Below are positions 61,534-64,000 of a stretch of 64,000 nt of DNA, in pieces. This DNA is from Trebonia sp963811335 (GTDB lineage: Bacteria > Actinomycetota > Actinomycetes > Streptosporangiales > Streptosporangiaceae). Every line of letters starts with the position of its first letter. Within the stretch, counting starts at the first letter, position 1. The stretch is from contig CAWERB010000018.1 in assembly GCA_963811335.1 (NCBI GenBank), positions 1-64,000 on the forward strand, read 5' to 3'. Under the pieces are notes generated by a model, which ran no database searches, was not told the DNA's origin, and saw only the letters and a program-made list of their open reading frames with translations. The translations under genes were made by a program, and so were the position numbers.

Positions 61534-62574
61534 TCAGCCGGCCTCGCGCAGGTGCCTGGCCGCCACCGCGGCGGCGGTCATCTTGCTCATCGCCAGGTGG
61601 CGGGGCACCCGGCGCAGGCCGCAGTCGGTGGATATCTCGAGCCGCTCAGCGTCGCGGTACTTCAGGCAGGTGCGGACCCGCTCGATGATGTCGTCCGGCG
61701 TCTCGGAATAGTGGGTCTTGATGTCGATCAGCCCGGCGGAGAGGATGCGGTCGCGGTCCCATTTCCCCACCAGGTCGATTTCCGCCATCTCGCGCGCGCC
61801 GAACTCCAGGCTGAAGCCGTGGACGTGCGCGTCGAGCAGGGCCGGGAACAGCCAGCGGTAGGTCCGTTTCGCGTACGGCAGCCGGCGGAACGACCCGAAG
61901 CAGATGTGCACGATGAACGTGCACCCGGTGATCCCGTCGACCACCTGGTTGATCGTCTCGACCAGGTTCTCCGGCGTCCGGTCCTCGCTGGCGTGCGACG
62001 GGGTGAGCGGCTCCTCGATCTGGATGTAGTCGCAGCCCGCCGCGACGAGCCGCTTGATGTCCGAACGGATGGCGGGCACCAGCGCGTCGGCGCATTCGCG
62101 GCGGCTCCGGTAGACGGGGGAGAAGTCAAGCTCGGTGGTGATCCCGTACGGGCCAGGCATGCCGATCTTGGGCCGCCGGCCGGTCCGCGCGCGCAGGAAC
62201 TCGTACTCGGCGGTGTAATCCCAGATCGAGGTCACCTGGTCGAGCGGCTCGCGCACCTCGTAGACCGGCAGCTGGTCCCAGCCGATCGCGCCGAGCCTGC
62301 GCTGCGTCGGCTTGAGCGCCAGGCCGGCCATCTGCCCGGTGATGCCCTCGATCCAGCCGCCCCGCCGGTGCTCGCCGTCGGTGAGGATGTCGAGCCCGGC
62401 CGCCTCCTGGTCGTAGATGGCGAGCTGGCAGTAGTCGTCAAGCAGTTCCCGCCGGTCGTCGGGCCCGAACCGGCCCGCCTTCTCGCCGTCCGCCACCACG
62501 TCCCACCAGCCGGGGCGCGCCCAGCCGCCGGTGGTGGTGACCGGCAGCGCCGCCGGGTACGTGTACTCGCCCAT
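61534..62574 (-). CDS. MetE-like cobalamin-independent methionine synthase family protein (C-terminal-domain type)
   Basis: A single TIM barrel of 346 aa, equivalent to the catalytic half of MetE. Zinc ligands are visible: His-Cys in FIVHICFGSFRR (~220), Glu in GFSLEFGARE (~257) and Cys in LEISTDCGLRRVP (~310). The substrate end reads DGEHRRGGWIEG and YIQIEEPLTPSH. Stand-alone members move methyl groups between unusual donors and thiols. ATG 62574 is preferred to GTG 62580 because AGGAGG is correctly spaced only for it. Third gene of an operon with the phosphatase and PEP-binding genes. Confidence 0.87.
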   Translation of the reverse strand: MGEYTYPAALPVTTTGGWARPGWWDVVADGEKAGRFGPDDRRELLDDYCQLAIYDQEAAGLDILTDGEHRRGGWIEGITGQMAGLALKPTQRRLGAIGWDQLPVYEVREPLDQVTSIWDYTAEYEFLRARTGRRPKIGMPGPYGITTELDFSPVYRSRRECADALVPAIRSDIKRLVAAGCDYIQIEEPLTPSHASEDRTPENLVETINQVVDGITGCTFIVHICFGSFRRLPYAKRTYRWLFPALLDAHVHGFSLEFGAREMAEIDLVGKWDRDRILSAGLIDIKTHYSETPDDIIERVRTCLKYRDAERLEISTDCGLRRVPRHLAMSKMTAAAVAARHLREAG

Positions 62575-62576
62575 GG

Positions 62577-63427
62577 TCACTCCTCCTGGTCAAGGCCGCT
62601 TAGTGCGTCGATGAGCGCCGCGTGGATGTAGCCGTTGGACGCGACGACGTCCACCCGGTCGGCGGTGACGTGCGGCTGCCCGTCGAACAACGTCAGCAGG
62701 CCGCCCGCCTCCGCGAGTATCAGCTGCCCGGCGAGTATGTCCCAGGCGTCCATCGTGTACTCGCAGTAGGCGTCGAGGCGGCCCGCCGCGATGTAGCACA
62801 GCGTCAGCGCGGGGGAGCCGAGCGACCGCACCCCGCCGGCCACCGACATGAGCCGTTCCACCAGCAGCGCGTACGCCCGGATCTCGGCCGGGTCGACCGT
62901 CTGCGCCTGCGCGACCACGAGCGCCCGCTCCAGCCGCGCGACGTCAGACACGCCGACCGGCACGCCGTTCAGCGTCGCGCCGCCGCCGCGCGCCGCGACG
63001 AACATCTCATCGCGCAGCGGGTCGTAGACCGCCCCGGCCACCGTCGCGCCGCCGCCCGGTGTTCCTGAAGTGCCCGGTGTTCGAAGTGCCCGGGCCTTGC
63101 GGAGCTGCGGAGGGCCACGGACACGCAGCTGAACGGGAGGCCGTGCGTGAAGTTGGTGGTCCCGTCGAGCGGGTCGACGTACCACACGTCGGGCGAGTCG
63201 AAATTCCCGGCGACACCCTCCTCGCCGTCGACGGCATGGCCGGGGAAGGCGGTCAGGATGGTGTCCGCGATGGCGCTCTGCGACTCGCGGTCGGCGACGG
63301 TCACCAGGTTCGCCCGGGCGTCCTTGTACTCGACGTCGAGCCGTTCCAGCCGCCTGGCCATCAGCGCCGCGCCGCCCGCCCGCGCCGCGGCCTCCGCGAC
63401 CTCGGCGGCCAGGATCGGGTCGGTCAC
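62577..63427 (-). CDS. inositol-monophosphatase family protein, disrupted by a short duplication
   Basis: Metal motifs are present: DGEEG and WYVDPLDGTTNFTHGLPF in the first half, AWDILAGQLILAEAGGLLTL in the second. FIG-type enzymes of this kind hydrolyse inositol phosphates, fructose-1,6-bisphosphate or PAP. Between the halves a repeat (63055-63094) inserts ~40 nt and breaks the frame after VSVALRSSA; the reading resumes at GATVAGAVYDPLRDEMFVA. GTG 63427 overlaps the upstream gene and its stop overlaps the MetE-like start. Function probably lost unless the duplication is an assembly artefact. Confidence 0.82.
63055..63094. repeat. short tandem duplication inside the phosphatase gene
   Basis: CCCGGTGTTCCTGAAGTG (63055-63072) is followed by a 16-bp copy lacking CT (63073-63088) and the first bases of a third. 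It changes the reading frame of the inositol-monophosphatase-like gene. Confidence 0.85.
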
Positions 63428-64000
63428 TTCTTCGGCACCTTGAACACGTTGCGCAGCGCGTACTGCACGGGGTCGAAGGCGGGCTCCGCCGCCGGCTGCC
63501 GCGCCGCGGGGGCGGGCTCCGGCGCTGTACCGCCTGACCCGCCGCCTGATCCGCCGCCGCCCCAGGTGGTCTCCGGCCGGTGCTGCAGGAAGAACACGCT
63601 GTCGGGGAAGGGCAGGTCATGCGCGATGGCCCACTCCACGTCCTGCGGCACGCCGCCGGACGCCGCCTCGATCGCGACCGCCTGCGCGCAGAGGTACCGC
63701 ACCTCCTCGTCGGTCAGGCACAGCTGCCCGGCGAGCTCATCGGGGAGCGGCGCGAGCACGGTACGGCCCGCGGCGGCGTCGTAGGCCGTCCAGGCCCGCT
63801 TCGCGCCAGTCCGCGCCGTCAGCACCTGCCCCGATGCCCGGTCCACCGTCCAGTGGTCCGGCGTGACATGCCCGGACACCACCGACTCGCCGAGCCCCCA
63901 GTTACCCTCCACCACCAGGGTGGAGCGGTCGCCGGCGATCGGGTCGAGGGTGAAAGCGACGCCCGCGGAGCGCGCGTCCACCAGTTCGAGCACGCCGACC
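63424..64000 (-). CDS. PEP/pyruvate-binding (PPDK N-terminal) domain protein, 5' end outside the window
   Basis: VDARSAGVAFTLDPIAGDRS, LVVEGNWGLGESVVSGHVTP and QDVEWAIAHD, then FFLQHRPETTW, are the end of the ATP-grasp domain of pyruvate phosphate dikinase/PEP synthase. The protein stops ~45 residues later without the swivelling His domain, so it is a split version whose PEP-utilising half should be encoded separately. It continues beyond 64000. Overlaps the phosphatase gene by four bases. Confidence 0.85.
   Translation of the reverse strand, partial: VGVLELVDARSAGVAFTLDPIAGDRSTLVVEGNWGLGESVVSGHVTPDHWTVDRASGQVLTARTGAKRAWTAYDAAAGRTVLAPLPDELAGQLCLTDEEVRYLCAQAVAIEAASGGVPQDVEWAIAHDLPFPDSVFFLQHRPETTWGGGGSGGGSGGTAPEPAPAARQPAAEPAFDPVQYALRNVFKVPKK

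Noticed and set aside
1..64000. tRNA or rRNA genes and insertion-sequence transposases
   Set aside because: No cloverleaf-like or rRNA-like segment and no DDE transposase or integrase motif was noticed; a dedicated RNA scan was not possible here.

Overview
The window is high-GC DNA of the Actinomycetota type from about position 5,700 to the end. Pointers are a mycothiol-dependent maleylpyruvate isomerase, an ECF41/SigJ-type sigma factor, a cellulose-active AA10 LPMO with CBM2, DrrAB-like and MacB-like exporters, and small XRE/HxlR/LysR regulators. A soil saprophytic actinomycete is the best guess; genus cannot be fixed from sequence alone. The first ~4.6 kb is different: a broken CHAT-nSTAND-WD40 gene facing a metallo-beta-lactamase-fold gene, less GC-rich and of a kind common in Planctomycetes and multicellular bacteria. 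It is either an acquired conflict (defence) island or a contig chimera.

Layout. 1-4.6 kb: CHAT/STAND plus MBL module. 4.7-5.7 kb: an SDR 3' half fused to an lldD 5' half, a deletion scar. 5.9-13.6 kb: a tightly overlapping cluster of response regulator-PIG-L fusion, ATP-grasp, PHP, GT2 and a small membrane protein, then a second receiver and a hybrid histidine kinase; this is the best candidate for an undescribed system. 13.7-17.1 kb: sugar ABC importer with LacI-like operators. 17.5-19.5 kb: DrrAB-like exporter with XRE regulator. 19.7-22.3 kb: epimerase, ECF41 sigma factor, HD protein. 22.3-29.1 kb: XRE protein, MacB-type exporter with a damaged adaptor, a low-GC P-loop kinase beside the stump of a histidine kinase, and the LPMO. 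29.9-42 kb: accessory region with HxlR regulator, DUF6188, PD-(D/E)XK protein, three acetyltransferases, truncated APH, amidase, trypsin-like protease and two tandem esterases.

42-44.2 kb: fluoride module (riboswitch, two FluC, DUF190). 44.3-49.8 kb: AAA ATPase, pyrophosphatase, amino-acid permease, fumarylacetoacetase. 49.8-54.7 kb: stress/proteostasis genes (GlsB-like, STAS, FtsH, Cys-rich peptide, LapA-like, UBP-type zinc finger). 54.9-60.1 kb: LysR and a GT4/(alpha/alpha)6/GH130 glycan operon behind palindromic operators. 60.1-64 kb: fumarylacetoacetase remnant, maleylpyruvate isomerase, Usp, and an operon of PEP/pyruvate-binding domain, inositol monophosphatase-like and MetE-like genes that runs off the right edge.

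Many conserved genes are interrupted by one- or two-base shifts, and short tandem duplications (9-23 bp units) are frequent. The single-base shifts look more like uncorrected long-read assembly errors than wholesale decay; the deletion scars and truncated genes look biological. Broken genes below are annotated with this in mind.
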